The notes: a model not told the origin generated them from the sequence alone. A DNA stretch of 64,000 nucleotides from Fibrobacter sp. (GCA_012523595.1 JAAYIG010000137.1:41164-105163), one strand, 5' to 3'; counted from the first letter of the stretch, positions 9,625 to 20,366 are shown. Made by a program: numbers and translations.

Positions 9625-10710
9625 ATGCTAAAACTCAGAACTTTGGTCGTAATGTCAATGGTAACAGTCAATAGTATGGCGGCACCTGAGATATCTTTCA
9701 GCGGATATCTTGATGCTGATGTGTGGGTGGATTTACGGGGATCTTACTTTACAAACAGTGAGCTTGATCTTGGTTTATCTTTGCAGTTCAATCCAAAGAT
9801 CAGTGCACATGTGTATACGACTGTGAATTCCGTGTATTCATTGTCAGGACAGGGACAGATTCCTGCAGGTGCCGGACTTCCATCGGAGCGCTGGATTGAG
9901 GTTCATTTTGACGGGTTTGATATCACATGGGAGAGTAAAATCGGTACCTTCAAAGTGGGTGATCTTGTTTATCAGTACGGAAAATTCAACTACTATTTCT
10001 ACAAACGCCTGAGCATGATAACGAAAGAAAGCTTTACAAGAGGGCTAAGCTACGGACTCGGTAATGAAAAAATAAGGCAGGAGATAACAGCGGGTGTAGC
10101 TGATGTCGGGGATAATGTGGCGGATCTGCACGGGCTAACAGGAGTCAACCTGAATGAGAATCATTCCCTGGAGCTGTACTACGGGATGCGGGGGAGTTCT
10201 CTCGAAGAGATATCATCAGGAACCGATTTCTTTGCAGGTGCACACTACCTGGGATCGATCGGTGACTATCTGTCAGTAAAGGCGGATGTCGGGTACACAT
10301 CAATCGGAGGAACCGACCGGGGAAATGTGCTTTCTCTTCTTCTGGAACCGTCACTGACATTTAACCGGTTTTCATTGGCTTTCACCGGTTATGCACTGTT
10401 TGATCCTGATTCGGTAAATGAGCTTGCTGATGATCCGCTGTTCGGGATTGCTGATGAGCTGATGTTTTATGTGGAACCCGGGTACAGTTTCAATGACAAG
10501 TTCGCAGCAGGTCTGCCTCTGGAGTACCATGGGGCGGATCTGGAGAACAAGGATGATAACGCGTTCTGGGCAGTCCCCACCTTTTACATCTATCCTGCTG
10601 AAAATATTCAGTGGTGGCTGTGGGGGCAGGTGGTGGGTCCGCTCTCTGATGGTGTAAAAGGCAAGGATCTTCTTTACGGAATAGGGTCCGAAATAATTGT
10701 GGAGTTTTAA
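9625..10710 (+). CDS. Outer-membrane beta-barrel protein under sigma-54 control
   Basis: Starting at the ATG at 9625 (preceded by GAGAGGA), the protein has 361 residues. It begins with an export signal, MLKLRTLVVMSMVTVNSMAA. The mature part is an alternation of polar and aromatic residues (GYLDADVWVDLRGSYF, HLSGL-like and LELYYGMRG strands) ending in IIVEF. A terminal aromatic residue like this is typical of outer-membrane barrels. No specific porin family was recognised. It has its own -24/-12 promoter and the same paired operator sites as amt. It lies immediately upstream of amt, so a role in bringing ammonium or another nitrogen compound across the outer membrane is likely but unproven. 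An upstream in-frame ATG at 9562 overlaps the promoter and is rejected. Confidence 0.72.
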   Translation: MLKLRTLVVMSMVTVNSMAAPEISFSGYLDADVWVDLRGSYFTNSELDLGLSLQFNPKISAHVYTTVNSVYSLSGQGQIPAGAGLPSERWIEVHFDGFDITWESKIGTFKVGDLVYQYGKFNYYFYKRLSMITKESFTRGLSYGLGNEKIRQEITAGVADVGDNVADLHGLTGVNLNENHSLELYYGMRGSSLEEISSGTDFFAGAHYLGSIGDYLSVKADVGYTSIGGTDRGNVLSLLLEPSLTFNRFSLAFTGYALFDPDSVNELADDPLFGIADELMFYVEPGYSFNDKFAAGLPLEYHGADLENKDDNAFWAVPTFYIYPAENIQWWLWGQVVGPLSDGVKGKDLLYGIGSEIIVEF

Positions 10711-10889
10711 GAAAATAACAGTTCTGTATCTGAAGTGAAAAAGTCTTTTGATTAAGAAAATCAAGGGGGTGGAGAATTGCAGACGCATGTGATTCCTGAT
10801 ACACAACGAGGTGTGACACGCCCATACCTTATACAGTCAAGATGCGGTTGAGATGAATATGCTTTACTTTATGAAAATGATTGGACTTG

Positions 10890-10933
10890 TTACAGAAATG
10901 TACCGCAGTCTGTCAAACGAAACAGTGTTGTGC
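10890..10933. promoter_or_regulatory. Paired ACA-N4-TGT operator-like sites upstream of amt
   Basis: TTACAGAAATGTAC (core 10892-10901) and AAACAGTGTTGTGC (core 10922-10931) keep ACA and TGT with four bases between. The spacing is 30 bp. The second site starts 67 bp before the -24 GG, against 66 bp at the barrel gene. The second site is the weaker match. Confidence 0.55.
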
Positions 10934-10987
10934 CGGTGCAGATCGATATCGGCTGTGAATAGAGCGTGTTTACACAATTTGCCATTC

Positions 10988-11003
10988 TGGCATGTCTGTT
11001 GCA
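10988..11003 (+). promoter_or_regulatory. Sigma-54 (-24/-12) promoter of amt
   Basis: TGGCATGTCTGTTGCA has GG at 10989-10990 and GC at 11001-11002 with ten bases between. This matches the sigma-54 consensus. The amt start codon is 77 bp further on. Confidence 0.78.
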
Positions 11004-11079
11004 CTGACAGGTTAACGTGGTTATTACAAGTCAAAACGAGACAAATAATAAACTTTCAAATACATGGAAGGAGTTTTCT

Positions 11080-12399
11080 ATGAGTAAGGTTTGGATGGCG
11101 GTTCTGGCGGGGGTGGTTTTGACGCCAGGTTCGATAAGTGCTGAAACCGGAAGTACAATAAACACAGTTGACACACTCTGGGTGCTTGTCGCAGCATTTC
11201 TGGTATTTTTCATGAATGCCGGTTTTGCGTTTATAGAGACAGGTTTCTGCAGGGCGAAAAACGCTGTTAATATATTGACAAAAAATTATGTGGTTTTTGC
11301 GATTTCTGCCATGGTGTTCTGGGGACTTGGTTATGGCCTGATGTTTGGCGACAGGGGAAATAATTTTATTGGAGCCGGATCGTTTCTGGTGAGTGAAAAT
11401 GCTTTCAGCCCGGTATCCAACATTCCTCTGTTTGCCTTTTTCTTCTTTCAGCTTGCCTTCGCTTCGGCTGCATGCTCGATAATTTCCGGGGCTGTGGCAG
11501 AGAGAATCAAGTTTACTGCTTTTATTCTCTTTGGTGTAGTGATGGTTGGTGTTATATACCCGATTGGCGGGCACTGGGTCTGGGGTGGAGGATGGCTTGC
11601 GAATCTTGGGTTTCATGACTTTGCTGGTTCTACCGTAGTGCATTCTGCTGGAGGATGGGCAGCACTGGCTGGAATAATTCTGCTCGGAGCGCGGCTTGGC
11701 AAATACAGAAAGGACGGGAGTGCAAGGGCAATAGTCGGTCATTCTATTCCTCTGGCTACACTGGGTGGTTTTATACTGTGGCTTGGATGGTTCGGGTTCA
11801 ATCCCGGAAGCGAACTGGCAGTTACTGAGAATGTTCCAAGAATAGCTCTGACAACAGCTCTGGCATCGTGTGCGGGAACAATAACTGCGATGTTTACAGC
11901 CTGGAAACTTATGGGGAAGCCGGATTTGTCGATGATTATAAACGGGTGTCTGGCTGGTCTGGTAGCAATCACTGCAGGATGTGCGGTAATTTCTCCTCTG
12001 GGCAGTGTAATAGTGGGTGCCATAGGTGGTGTTCTGGTGGTAGTATCAGTTATAACTTTTGACAAGATCAAAATTGACGACCCGGTTGGAGCCCTGTCTG
12101 TGCATCTTGTAAATGGAGTCTGGGGTACTTTAGCGGTGGGATTGTTTGCGGTACCGGGGCGTGTTGATGGAGTCACAGGATTGTTCTATGGTGGTGGTAT
12201 CGGGCAGGTGTTGTCGCAGTTGGCCGGAATTACCGCTATCGGTGGCATAGTTTTCATACTGTCAATGGTGTTCTGGTTTATCATAAAGAAAACAATCGGT
12301 CTGAGAGTCTCCCGTGAGGAGGAGATCGGAGGACTGGATATCGGCGAGATGGGACTTGAGGCTTATAACGGGTTTCAGATATTCACTACTGAGGGATAA
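11080..12399 (+). CDS. amt: Ammonium transporter Amt
   Basis: The protein has about 439 residues and eleven hydrophobic segments after a short signal-like N-terminus. Amt-family stretches are clear: [19 protein letters not shown] near the start, [19 protein letters not shown], and [11 protein letters not shown]. Further on, [17 protein letters not shown] contains one of the conserved pore histidines, and [16 protein letters not shown] contains the second. It moves ammonium through the inner membrane. The ATG at 11080 is chosen because GGAAGGAG precedes it. The frame extends to 11017 but without a ribosome site. The glnK gene follows 31 bp later, the classic amt-glnK pair, under the sigma-54 promoter at 10988. 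Confidence 0.93.
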   Translation: MSKVWMAVLAGVVLTPGSISAETGSTINTVDTLWVLVAAFLVFFMNAGFAFIETGFCRAKNAVNILTKNYVVFAISAMVFWGLGYGLMFGDRGNNFIGAGSFLVSENAFSPVSNIPLFAFFFFQLAFASAACSIISGAVAERIKFTAFILFGVVMVGVIYPIGGHWVWGGGWLANLGFHDFAGSTVVHSAGGWAALAGIILLGARLGKYRKDGSARAIVGHSIPLATLGGFILWLGWFGFNPGSELAVTENVPRIALTTALASCAGTITAMFTAWKLMGKPDLSMIINGCLAGLVAITAGCAVISPLGSVIVGAIGGVLVVVSVITFDKIKIDDPVGALSVHLVNGVWGTLAVGLFAVPGRVDGVTGLFYGGGIGQVLSQLAGITAIGGIVFILSMVFWFIIKKTIGLRVSREEEIGGLDIGEMGLEAYNGFQIFTTEG

Positions 12400-12430
12400 G
12401 ATAACTGCGGAATAAACGGGAGGAATAAAT

Positions 12431-12772
12431 ATGAAGATGGTTGTGGCGATTATACAGCCGAACAGATTACCTGATGTAAAACAGGCCTTGTTTGATGCGG
12501 ACGTGCGAAAGATGACTGTGACAAATGTTATAGGCTGCGGGCAGCAGGCAGGGTATACTGAGAGCTATCGTGGCAATATATTCGAAGTCAATCTTCTTAA
12601 GAAGGTAAAGCTTGAAATTGCCGTAAATGAGGAATTTGTGGACCGTACAGTGCAGGCGATCATTAAAGGGGCACGTACGGGTAAAATAGGTGACGGGAAG
12701 ATATTCATTTTTGATCTTCCCAGGTGTATCAGGATAAGGACAGGAGAGGAAGGAGGGTGTGCTATTGGTTAG
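12431..12772 (+). CDS. glnK: Nitrogen regulatory protein P-II (GlnK type)
   Basis: This 113-residue protein is full-length for the P-II family. It has the T-loop GYTESYRG, in which the Tyr occupies the uridylylation position. The C-terminal signature [20 protein letters not shown] is followed by TGEE. P-II proteins bind ATP/ADP and 2-oxoglutarate and block Amt when nitrogen is plentiful. Linkage to amt supports the GlnK role. The usual T-loop basic residue pattern is slightly altered to [19 protein letters not shown] site precedes the ATG. Confidence 0.93.
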   Translation: MKMVVAIIQPNRLPDVKQALFDADVRKMTVTNVIGCGQQAGYTESYRGNIFEVNLLKKVKLEIAVNEEFVDRTVQAIIKGARTGKIGDGKIFIFDLPRCIRIRTGEEGGCAIG

Positions 12773-12832
12773 TAGGCGGGTGATTTAAGGTTAGAACTCG
12801 GGATTCAGGATTCAGGTAGTCCGTTTTTCATG

Positions 12833-12863
12833 AATCGGTGTTGGTATCGGCACCGATTCAATT
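12833..12863 (+). terminator. Hairpin of the GGTATCG family, probable glnK terminator
   Basis: AATCGGTG (12833-12840) pairs perfectly with CACCGATT (12851-12858) around a TTGGTATCGG loop. CAATTTTTT follows. It lies 60 bp after the glnK stop and is the most terminator-like copy of the dispersed GGTATCG motif. Confidence 0.55.
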
Positions 12864-13083
12864 TTTTGCTCAATTTGCTCACAAAGGAAAGGTTGTTAAT
12901 TCATATCCGGGTGAAAGTAGAATTTAAACGACTAAGTCAATAATTCACCACGGAGAGAGGCAATCCATCGAACCTTATAAAAGTAAAAAGATAGTTCGTC
13001 CCCAAGTTTTTCAAAAATCATTAAAGAGATAATGTGTGGGAGGTTTGAGACTGTCTCAAAATAGGAATAAGATTTTGGGCGGC

Positions 13084-13236
13084 TGCCGCAGACGGGCACC
13101 GGGATGCTTTCTGCCCTTCCTGTTGGGCAGGTATCACCTTCCGGCTCGTCGTTCCACCTCGGTATGTCGTTTGTATCGCGGAAGAAGACTTCCGCTTTTT
13201 TGGAGCATACTGCACCTGAAGACAGGTGCACCTCCA
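13084..13236 (+). ncRNA. Candidate structured RNA element with terminator-like hairpin
   Basis: Consecutive hairpins can be drawn. CTGCCC/GGGCAG lies at 13111-13130. GCGGAAG-AAGA-CTTCCGC lies at 13178-13195 and is followed directly by six T. TGGAG/CTCCA at 13201-13235 encloses GCACCTG-AAGA-CAGGTGC. Two of the loops are the same AAGA tetraloop. The GCGGAAG hairpin with its T-run is a textbook rho-independent terminator on the plus strand. It could end the amt-glnK transcript or a small separate RNA. No known RNA family was recognised. Confidence 0.4.
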
Positions 13237-13380
13237 GTCCGGCTGGCCGCGCGTGCTACGGGGCTTTATCAGGTGAAACAAACATTTATACCTTTAACAT
13301 TCCATATCTTCTTAAGATTGTAAAGCTTTCAACATCTGGATTTCTGTTTTCACGGAATGAATTTCCAAGATGAAAAGAAA

Positions 13381-14928
<1,548 letters not shown>

Positions 14929-14939
14929 ATTTTTTCTCT

Positions 14940-14957
14940 TGATACAAAAATGTATCA
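14940..14957. promoter_or_regulatory. TGATACA-N4-TGTATCA palindrome upstream of the activator gene
   Basis: TGATACAAAAATGTATCA is a near-perfect 18-bp palindrome 12 bp before the activator's start codon. It shares its arms with the sites at 17528-17576. Its position inside the leader suggests autoregulation. A possible second, weaker site (ATCAAGATCT, 14976-14985) lies 32 bp away. Confidence 0.6.
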
Positions 14958-15029
14958 TCTATGGTAATCAAGGCAATCAAGATCTGATATGAAGGTATCA
15001 GATTTGATTGCTTTTTTATTTAACACACT

Positions 15030-17222
15030 TCAGGAGATAAACAGCATTTCTCTGTACTTTGGAAGATGCCACATGTGATCCGGAATCAGGGTTTCCAGGT
15101 CATCAACATGTCTTCTTATATGCTCCATCTGTGGTTTGACCTCATCAAAGTAGTACGCTGCACGCTCATCTTCGTGCATCGATTCTGCCTTTTTAACCAT
15201 CTCAGAAAGGATGCGAGTATTTCTGTTTACGAACAGGATGACTTCGCTGAGGTGTCTGTAGAGTTCTCTTCTGTTCTCGATACACTCAGGGTTCAGCTTG
15301 AGTTCTTTATCTTTCCCAAGCTCTGTCATCTGCAGCACTGTCTTGCCGATATTGTGCTGGAATTCGTAGGCAGAGGGAAGTACCGATGAGTTGATCATGT
15401 CGATTATGGTTTTTACCTCGATATCGAGAACCTTATTGTAGATATCGATCCAGATATTGTAACGTGCGATCAGCTCTGATTTGCTTAGTACGCCCAGTTT
15501 TTCGAAGAGTTTGACATTTTCCGGATCGATCATCACTGCCAGAGCCGCTGCAGTGGAGGGCTTATTGGGAAGACCGCGTTTTTCGGCTTCTTCATGCCAT
15601 TGCTTTGAATAGTTATTTCCATCAAACAATATTGGCTTGCTTTCCTTTATAGTTGCTGAGAGAACTTTGAGTACCGCGTTTTCAAAGGAATCACTCTTCA
15701 TAGCTGCGGTAATTTTTTCTCTTATGTCGTTGATCGAGTCGGCTATGATGGAGTTTATAATTGTGATCGAGCTGGAAATATTGAACGAGCTTCCAACGGC
15801 TCTGAATTCGAATTTCATCCCTGTGAAGGCAAAAGGAGATGTGCGGTTGCGATCTGTTGTGTCACGCGGGAACTTGGGCAGATGCGCTATTCCAAAATCT
15901 ACAATGTCCTTTTTTGAGATTTTATTACGGTTACCGTTTTCAATATTGTCGATTACCTGTTTGAGATGGTTACCGAGATAAACGCTCATGATGGCCGGAG
16001 GAGCCTCATTGGCGCCCAGCCTGTGTTCGTTTCCAGCGCTCGCGACAGATAGTCTCAGAAGATCGCTGCGTTTGTAAACAGCCTGGATCACAGCTACCAG
16101 GAAGGTAAGGAACTGCAGGTTTTCCTCTGGTGTTTCTCCCGGATTAAGGAGGTTGGATCCCTTGTTGTCGGAAAGCGACCAGTTCAGATGTTTTCCGCTG
16201 CCGTTGATACCGGCGAAGGGTTTTTCGTGCAGAAGGCATTCCAGACCGTGTCTTTTTGCCACTTTGCGCATCAGGTCCATAAGGAGCACATTATGATCCG
16301 CAGCCAGGTTGGATCTTTCGAAGTACGGTGCAAATTCGTACTGATGCGGGGCGACTTCGTTGTGACGAGTGGTTACCGGAATTCCAAGCTTGTGTGCTTC
16401 CACGGCAACCTCGTTCATGTATGCGAGAACCCGGTCCTTTATGGAACCAAAATATTGATCTTCGAGCTGCTGGCCCTTAGGTGAGGGGGCGCCGATAAGT
16501 GTCCGTCCAGTGAGCTGAAGATCGCTGCGCATTTTATAGTATTTCTGATCGATGAGGAAATATTCCTGTTCCGCACCGCATGTGGAATAGACACTTTTTA
16601 CATCGTTATGTCCGAACAGTTTCAACATGGCCACAGCCGCTTTGCTCAAGGCCTGTTCGCTTCTTAACAGCGGAAGTTTCTTATCGAGAGCCTCGCCTGT
16701 GTAGGAGATGAAGATTGTGGGGATACACAGTGTCTTTCCGTTTCCGCCGTTCATGATAAAAGCGGGGGATGAAGGATCCCAGGCAGTGTAACCTCGTGCT
16801 TCAAAAGTGACCCTCAGACCTCCGGATGGAAATGAGGATGCATCGGGTTCACCCTGGATCAATTTTGTACCGGTGAGTTTTTCCAGGATCTGACCCTTGC
16901 CGTTTATGGAGATAAAAGTCTCGTGTTTTTCTGCTGTTTGTCCGGTCATGGGCTGAAACCAGTGGGTGTAGGAATTGGCACCCTTCTCGATTGCCCAGCT
17001 TTTCATGGCATTTGCTATTTCATCAGCCTGCTCATTTGTTATCGGCACTCCATCTTCCTGCCACTGTTTGAAAGCATAGAAGGTTCTTTCGCAAACCATG
17101 CTCATCATAACAGCTTCGCTGAATGTGTTCTCTCCAAAATAGTCAGAGATTTTGCCGGAACATTCAAAGTTCCCGTTGCTGGCTGGTTTGATTGCCAGGT
17201 TTACTTCGTGACGTATACTCAT
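15030..17222 (-). CDS. glnN: Glutamine synthetase type III
   Basis: The enzyme joins ammonium to glutamate with ATP. At 730 residues it has the length of the GSIII family (GlnN), far above GSI or GSII. Typical blocks are KGANSYTHWFQPMTG near residue 100, TAWDPSSPAFIMNG and the TCGAEQEYFLID segment. Further along, TTRHNEVAPHQYEFAP and GINGSGKHLNWSLSD form the active site. The protein ends with the long GSIII-specific C-terminal region. The gene is transcribed toward the sigma-54 activator gene, with 101 bp between them. It is divergent from the KaiC/PEP-synthase-like gene, and the two share a 537-bp control region. An AGGAG-like site lies just before the ATG. Confidence 0.94.
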   Translation of the reverse strand: MSIRHEVNLAIKPASNGNFECSGKISDYFGENTFSEAVMMSMVCERTFYAFKQWQEDGVPITNEQADEIANAMKSWAIEKGANSYTHWFQPMTGQTAEKHETFISINGKGQILEKLTGTKLIQGEPDASSFPSGGLRVTFEARGYTAWDPSSPAFIMNGGNGKTLCIPTIFISYTGEALDKKLPLLRSEQALSKAAVAMLKLFGHNDVKSVYSTCGAEQEYFLIDQKYYKMRSDLQLTGRTLIGAPSPKGQQLEDQYFGSIKDRVLAYMNEVAVEAHKLGIPVTTRHNEVAPHQYEFAPYFERSNLAADHNVLLMDLMRKVAKRHGLECLLHEKPFAGINGSGKHLNWSLSDNKGSNLLNPGETPEENLQFLTFLVAVIQAVYKRSDLLRLSVASAGNEHRLGANEAPPAIMSVYLGNHLKQVIDNIENGNRNKISKKDIVDFGIAHLPKFPRDTTDRNRTSPFAFTGMKFEFRAVGSSFNISSSITIINSIIADSINDIREKITAAMKSDSFENAVLKVLSATIKESKPILFDGNNYSKQWHEEAEKRGLPNKPSTAAALAVMIDPENVKLFEKLGVLSKSELIARYNIWIDIYNKVLDIEVKTIIDMINSSVLPSAYEFQHNIGKTVLQMTELGKDKELKLNPECIENRRELYRHLSEVILFVNRNTRILSEMVKKAESMHEDERAAYYFDEVKPQMEHIRRHVDDLETLIPDHMWHLPKYREMLFIS

Positions 17223-17527
17223 AAAAGCTCCTCAAGTGAAATGATTTAATACTTGCAATTGATTATTCTGATTAAGAATCGACTTTCATGATTCTGACCA
17301 GAGAAACGTTAATGATCTTTTTTTTGTATCTGAGCATCTGCACAAAAGTGTTGCTGATACCAATACGGAACTAAATTGACATCAGCATATAGTCAAATTG
17401 TGTGCCATCTTTTTTCTGTTCTATGTCATCACTGCATAATTGCCCTTTTTTATCGATTAGAAGCGGTTATTTCGGTAGAGTACAGAAACGAAAGGGAGTA
17501 GAAGAGCCAAATTTGTACCCCTCGTTT

Positions 17528-17576
17528 TGATACCAAGATGTATCAGGTGTGGGGTGGATGATACAAAATTGTATCA
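17528..17576. promoter_or_regulatory. Two TGATACA-type palindromes shared by divergent promoters
   Basis: TGATACCAAGATGTATCA (17528-17545) and TGATACAAAATTGTATCA (17559-17576) are 31 bp apart, centre to centre. The second is a perfect palindrome apart from its two central bases. They are the best copies of the motif in the window and define its full 18-bp form. Confidence 0.68.
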
Positions 17577-17707
17577 GTGGGGTGAATGCTTGAGGGTGTT
17601 ACTGCTCAGTGTTTCGGGATTGATCTGGGTGAAAAACACCTTAATATGTGCCTGTTTTTAGGGCTTTTGATTATGGAATGGGTGATTTGACACAAAATTG
17701 AATTGCA

Positions 17708-17723
17708 TGGCACATTACTTGCA
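17708..17723 (+). promoter_or_regulatory. Sigma-54 (-24/-12) promoter of the KaiC/PEP-synthase-like gene
   Basis: TGGCACATTACTTGCA is a full consensus match with GG at 17709-17710 and GC at 17721-17722. The start codon at 17760 follows 37 bp later. Confidence 0.82.
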
Positions 17724-17759
17724 TAATTGTCCTGGGATAAAATTAACAGAAGATATTTT

Positions 17760-20366
17760 ATGCCAAAAGTTCTGAATTCACTAAGTACAGGTTTGCCAGG
17801 TCTGGATGAGGTAATCCAGGGGATAAGGCCGGGAGACAATATTGTATGGCAGGTAGAATCCATCGAGGATTACATTCCCTTCACAGAATATTTCAGCAGG
17901 GAATCACAAAAAACCGGTAATCCGCTTATTTATTTCCGCTTTGCAGATCATCATCCTCTTATTGCCGATGATATCGATGCTCTGAGATATGAACTTCATC
18001 CAGAGGAGGGGTTCGAGAACTTTATTTCTGCTATCTTCTCTGTGATAGAGAGGGTCGGTTTCGGGGCCTGCTACATTTTTGACTGCCTCTCAGAGCTTTC
18101 CGTAGACTGGTACAGTGACCGGATGCTTGGCAATTTTTTCATGCTGACCTGTCCCTATCTATACGACTATGACACCGCCGCCTATTTCGGGCTTCTCAGG
18201 AATCATCACATGTCTGCGGCAATCGGGGCGATTCATGATACGGCTCAGGTAATTATCGATGTTCACCGTAAAGATGAGAGGCTCTATGTTCATCCGCAGA
18301 AGGTTTATAAGAGATACTCTCCGAGCATGTACACTCTTCATGGCTGGGATGGGGAGCGGTTCAATACGGTGATGTCCAGTGCGATCATATCGGAGATCCT
18401 GGAGTGTGATCCCCAGCCCTGGCTTGATTTTTCGGTTCAGCGTGCTGATATCTGGACAAGGAATTTTACACGTGCAGAGATGCTGGTTCAGGGGAAGTAC
18501 TGTTCCGGGAATTGTGAGGGTGAGGTTGAAGAGCTGAAAGAGCAGCTCTTAAGGATGGCTCTTTCCAGGGATCCCCGTCTGTTGGAACTTGCGCGTCGCT
18601 ATTTTGATCTGGCCGATCTGGTGAATATTGGAAGAAGGATGATCGGCACAGGGCTTATCGGTGGTAAATCGGCTGGAATGCTGACTGCAAGGGCTATACT
18701 GGCAAAAAAAGCTCCTCAGCTATATGCGCTCCTTGAGGTACACGATTCTTTCTTTATCGGTTCCGATGTCTTCTACACCTATCTTGTGCAAAACAAATGC
18801 TGGTGGATGAGGCGCAAGCTCAAGAGGAGCGGTTCGATGTATGATGGGGCGGAGGAGATGCGTGAGCGGATGCTCAAGGGGAGTTTTCCCAAAGAGATCG
18901 AAGAGCAGTTTGCGCAGATGCTCGATTACTTTGGTCAATTTCCCATAATTGTCCGTTCCAGCAGTCTTCTTGAGGATGCTTACGGAAATGCTTTCTCCGG
19001 GAAATACGAGAGTGTGTTTTGTGCCAATCAGGGGACCCCAAGGGAGCGCCTTGAGAGTTTCAAGCAGGCGGTCCGCACTGTGTATGCGAGTACAATGAGC
19101 AGGGAGGCTCTCTCTTATCGTGAACACTGGGGACTGATGGAGCATGACGAGCAGATGGCTTTACTGGTGCAGCGTGTCTCTGGTGAGATGCATGGCTCGC
19201 TTTTCTTTCCGCATGCTGCAGGGGTGGGATTTTCGTTTAACCCCTTTGTCTGGAACAGTGATATTGATCCCTCCCAGGGAGTGCTTCGTCTGGTGTTCGG
19301 GCTTGGTACCAGGGCGGTGGATCGTGCCGATGATGATTATACCAGGATTGTGGCACTCAATGCCCCGCTGAAACGTCCGGAAACCAGTCTTGACGAGGTC
19401 AGGCGGTATGCGCAGAGACGTGTCGATGTGATAAATTTAACAAATAATACAACCGAAACACACCGTTTTGAGGATGTGATTCAGCAGTCTCCGAGAGTGC
19501 CGGTTGACATCTTTGCTTTCCGCGACGAGGAGATGGAGCAGCGGGGTAAAGAGGCGGGCAGGGATGTGTTTTCCTATGTATTAACATTTGATAAACTGCT
19601 TTCTGATACCGGCTTCTGCGATGCGATAAGAGAGCTTCTCAGAGTGCTTCACATCGCTTACGATCATGCTGTGGACATCGAATTTACGCTGAACTTTCTT
19701 GATGATAAATCCTTCAGGATAAATCTTGTTCAGTGCAGGCCTTTCCAGGTAAAGGGACAGTTCCGCTCGGTAAATCTGCCCCGTGGAATTCCTCAGGAAA
19801 GGATTCTGATGAAGACAACAGGGCCGGTGATAGGAACAAGTCGGGATATGACGGTGGAGCGCCTGATATATGTAGTTCCCGAGGTCTATGGCGGGATGAG
19901 CATGGGGGACAGATATTCGGTGGCGAGGCTTATAGGTCGCCTGACACACGCATCCGTGAAGAAGAATGAGGGACGTAAAGCGATAATGCTTCTTGGGCCC
20001 GGACGCTGGGGTACGACTACACCATCACTTGGTGTGCCTGTCTCATTTGCGGAGATAAACACTGTTGCTGTACTCTGTGAGATAGCATCGATGCATGAGG
20101 GGCTTGTTCCGGATGTATCGCTTGGTACCCATTTCTTCAACGATCTTGTAGAGATGGATATGCTTTACGCGGCGGTATATCCCGGCCGGACGGGAAGTTT
20201 CTGTCAGGAAAATCTTATTATGAGTATACCCAACCGGATAGGTGAACTGGTTCCGGATGCATCGATCTGGAGCCGTGCAGTGCATGTGATTGAATCAGGG
20301 GGTGAGGCCGGCAGCATGAGATTGACAATTGATTCGATGAAACAGGAAGGGATGTTGTATATATGA
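17760..20366 (+). CDS. KaiC-like domain fused to PEP-synthase/PPDK ATP-grasp domain
   Basis: The protein has 868 residues from the ATG at 17760. The first 250 resemble a KaiC/RecA-like domain (LSTGLPGLDEVIQGIRPGDN) but lack the Walker A Gly-Lys-Thr, so ATP binding there is doubtful. From about residue 300 it has the nucleotide-binding half of PEP synthase/pyruvate phosphate dikinase, with GTGLIGGKSAGML and PIIVRSSSLLEDAYGNAFSG. The phosphohistidine swivel and the PEP/pyruvate TIM barrel of full enzymes are not apparent. It may be a phosphotransferase or a regulatory kinase. Its sigma-54 promoter and position between glnN and gltB place it in nitrogen metabolism, but its reaction is unknown. 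Confidence 0.72.
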   Translation: MPKVLNSLSTGLPGLDEVIQGIRPGDNIVWQVESIEDYIPFTEYFSRESQKTGNPLIYFRFADHHPLIADDIDALRYELHPEEGFENFISAIFSVIERVGFGACYIFDCLSELSVDWYSDRMLGNFFMLTCPYLYDYDTAAYFGLLRNHHMSAAIGAIHDTAQVIIDVHRKDERLYVHPQKVYKRYSPSMYTLHGWDGERFNTVMSSAIISEILECDPQPWLDFSVQRADIWTRNFTRAEMLVQGKYCSGNCEGEVEELKEQLLRMALSRDPRLLELARRYFDLADLVNIGRRMIGTGLIGGKSAGMLTARAILAKKAPQLYALLEVHDSFFIGSDVFYTYLVQNKCWWMRRKLKRSGSMYDGAEEMRERMLKGSFPKEIEEQFAQMLDYFGQFPIIVRSSSLLEDAYGNAFSGKYESVFCANQGTPRERLESFKQAVRTVYASTMSREALSYREHWGLMEHDEQMALLVQRVSGEMHGSLFFPHAAGVGFSFNPFVWNSDIDPSQGVLRLVFGLGTRAVDRADDDYTRIVALNAPLKRPETSLDEVRRYAQRRVDVINLTNNTTETHRFEDVIQQSPRVPVDIFAFRDEEMEQRGKEAGRDVFSYVLTFDKLLSDTGFCDAIRELLRVLHIAYDHAVDIEFTLNFLDDKSFRINLVQCRPFQVKGQFRSVNLPRGIPQERILMKTTGPVIGTSRDMTVERLIYVVPEVYGGMSMGDRYSVARLIGRLTHASVKKNEGRKAIMLLGPGRWGTTTPSLGVPVSFAEINTVAVLCEIASMHEGLVPDVSLGTHFFNDLVEMDMLYAAVYPGRTGSFCQENLIMSIPNRIGELVPDASIWSRAVHVIESGGEAGSMRLTIDSMKQEGMLYI

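Larger units (their letters stand above)
10711..11079 (+). promoter_or_regulatory. Regulatory region of amt-glnK
   Basis: This gap contains no supported gene. It carries two operator-like sites (10892-10901 and 10922-10931) and a -24/-12 promoter (10988-11003). No clear terminator for the barrel gene was found, so some read-through is possible. Confidence 0.65.
12773..13380. other. Long gap between glnK and the sigma-54 activator gene
   Basis: The two flanking genes are convergent. The gap holds a GGTATCG-family hairpin (12833-12858) shortly after glnK and an AT-rich middle. A GC-richer structured block (about 13084-13236) then contains four hairpins, one followed by six T. No open frame here has convincing coding character. 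Confidence 0.5.
17223..17759. promoter_or_regulatory. Divergent control region of glnN and the KaiC/PEP-synthase-like gene
   Basis: No gene is seen in this 537-bp gap. Near the middle are two TGATAC-N6-GTATCA palindromes 31 bp apart. A strong -24/-12 promoter faces right (17708-17723). A weak -24/-12 match faces left (17392-17407, TGGCACACAATTTGAC on the minus strand, in which the -12 GC is changed to GA). The paired sites are roughly equidistant from both promoters. Confidence 0.6.

Noticed and set aside
17392..17407. A complete sigma-54 promoter for glnN
   Set aside because: TGGCAC is present, but the -12 GC is GA. It is kept only as a weak candidate within the control region entry.
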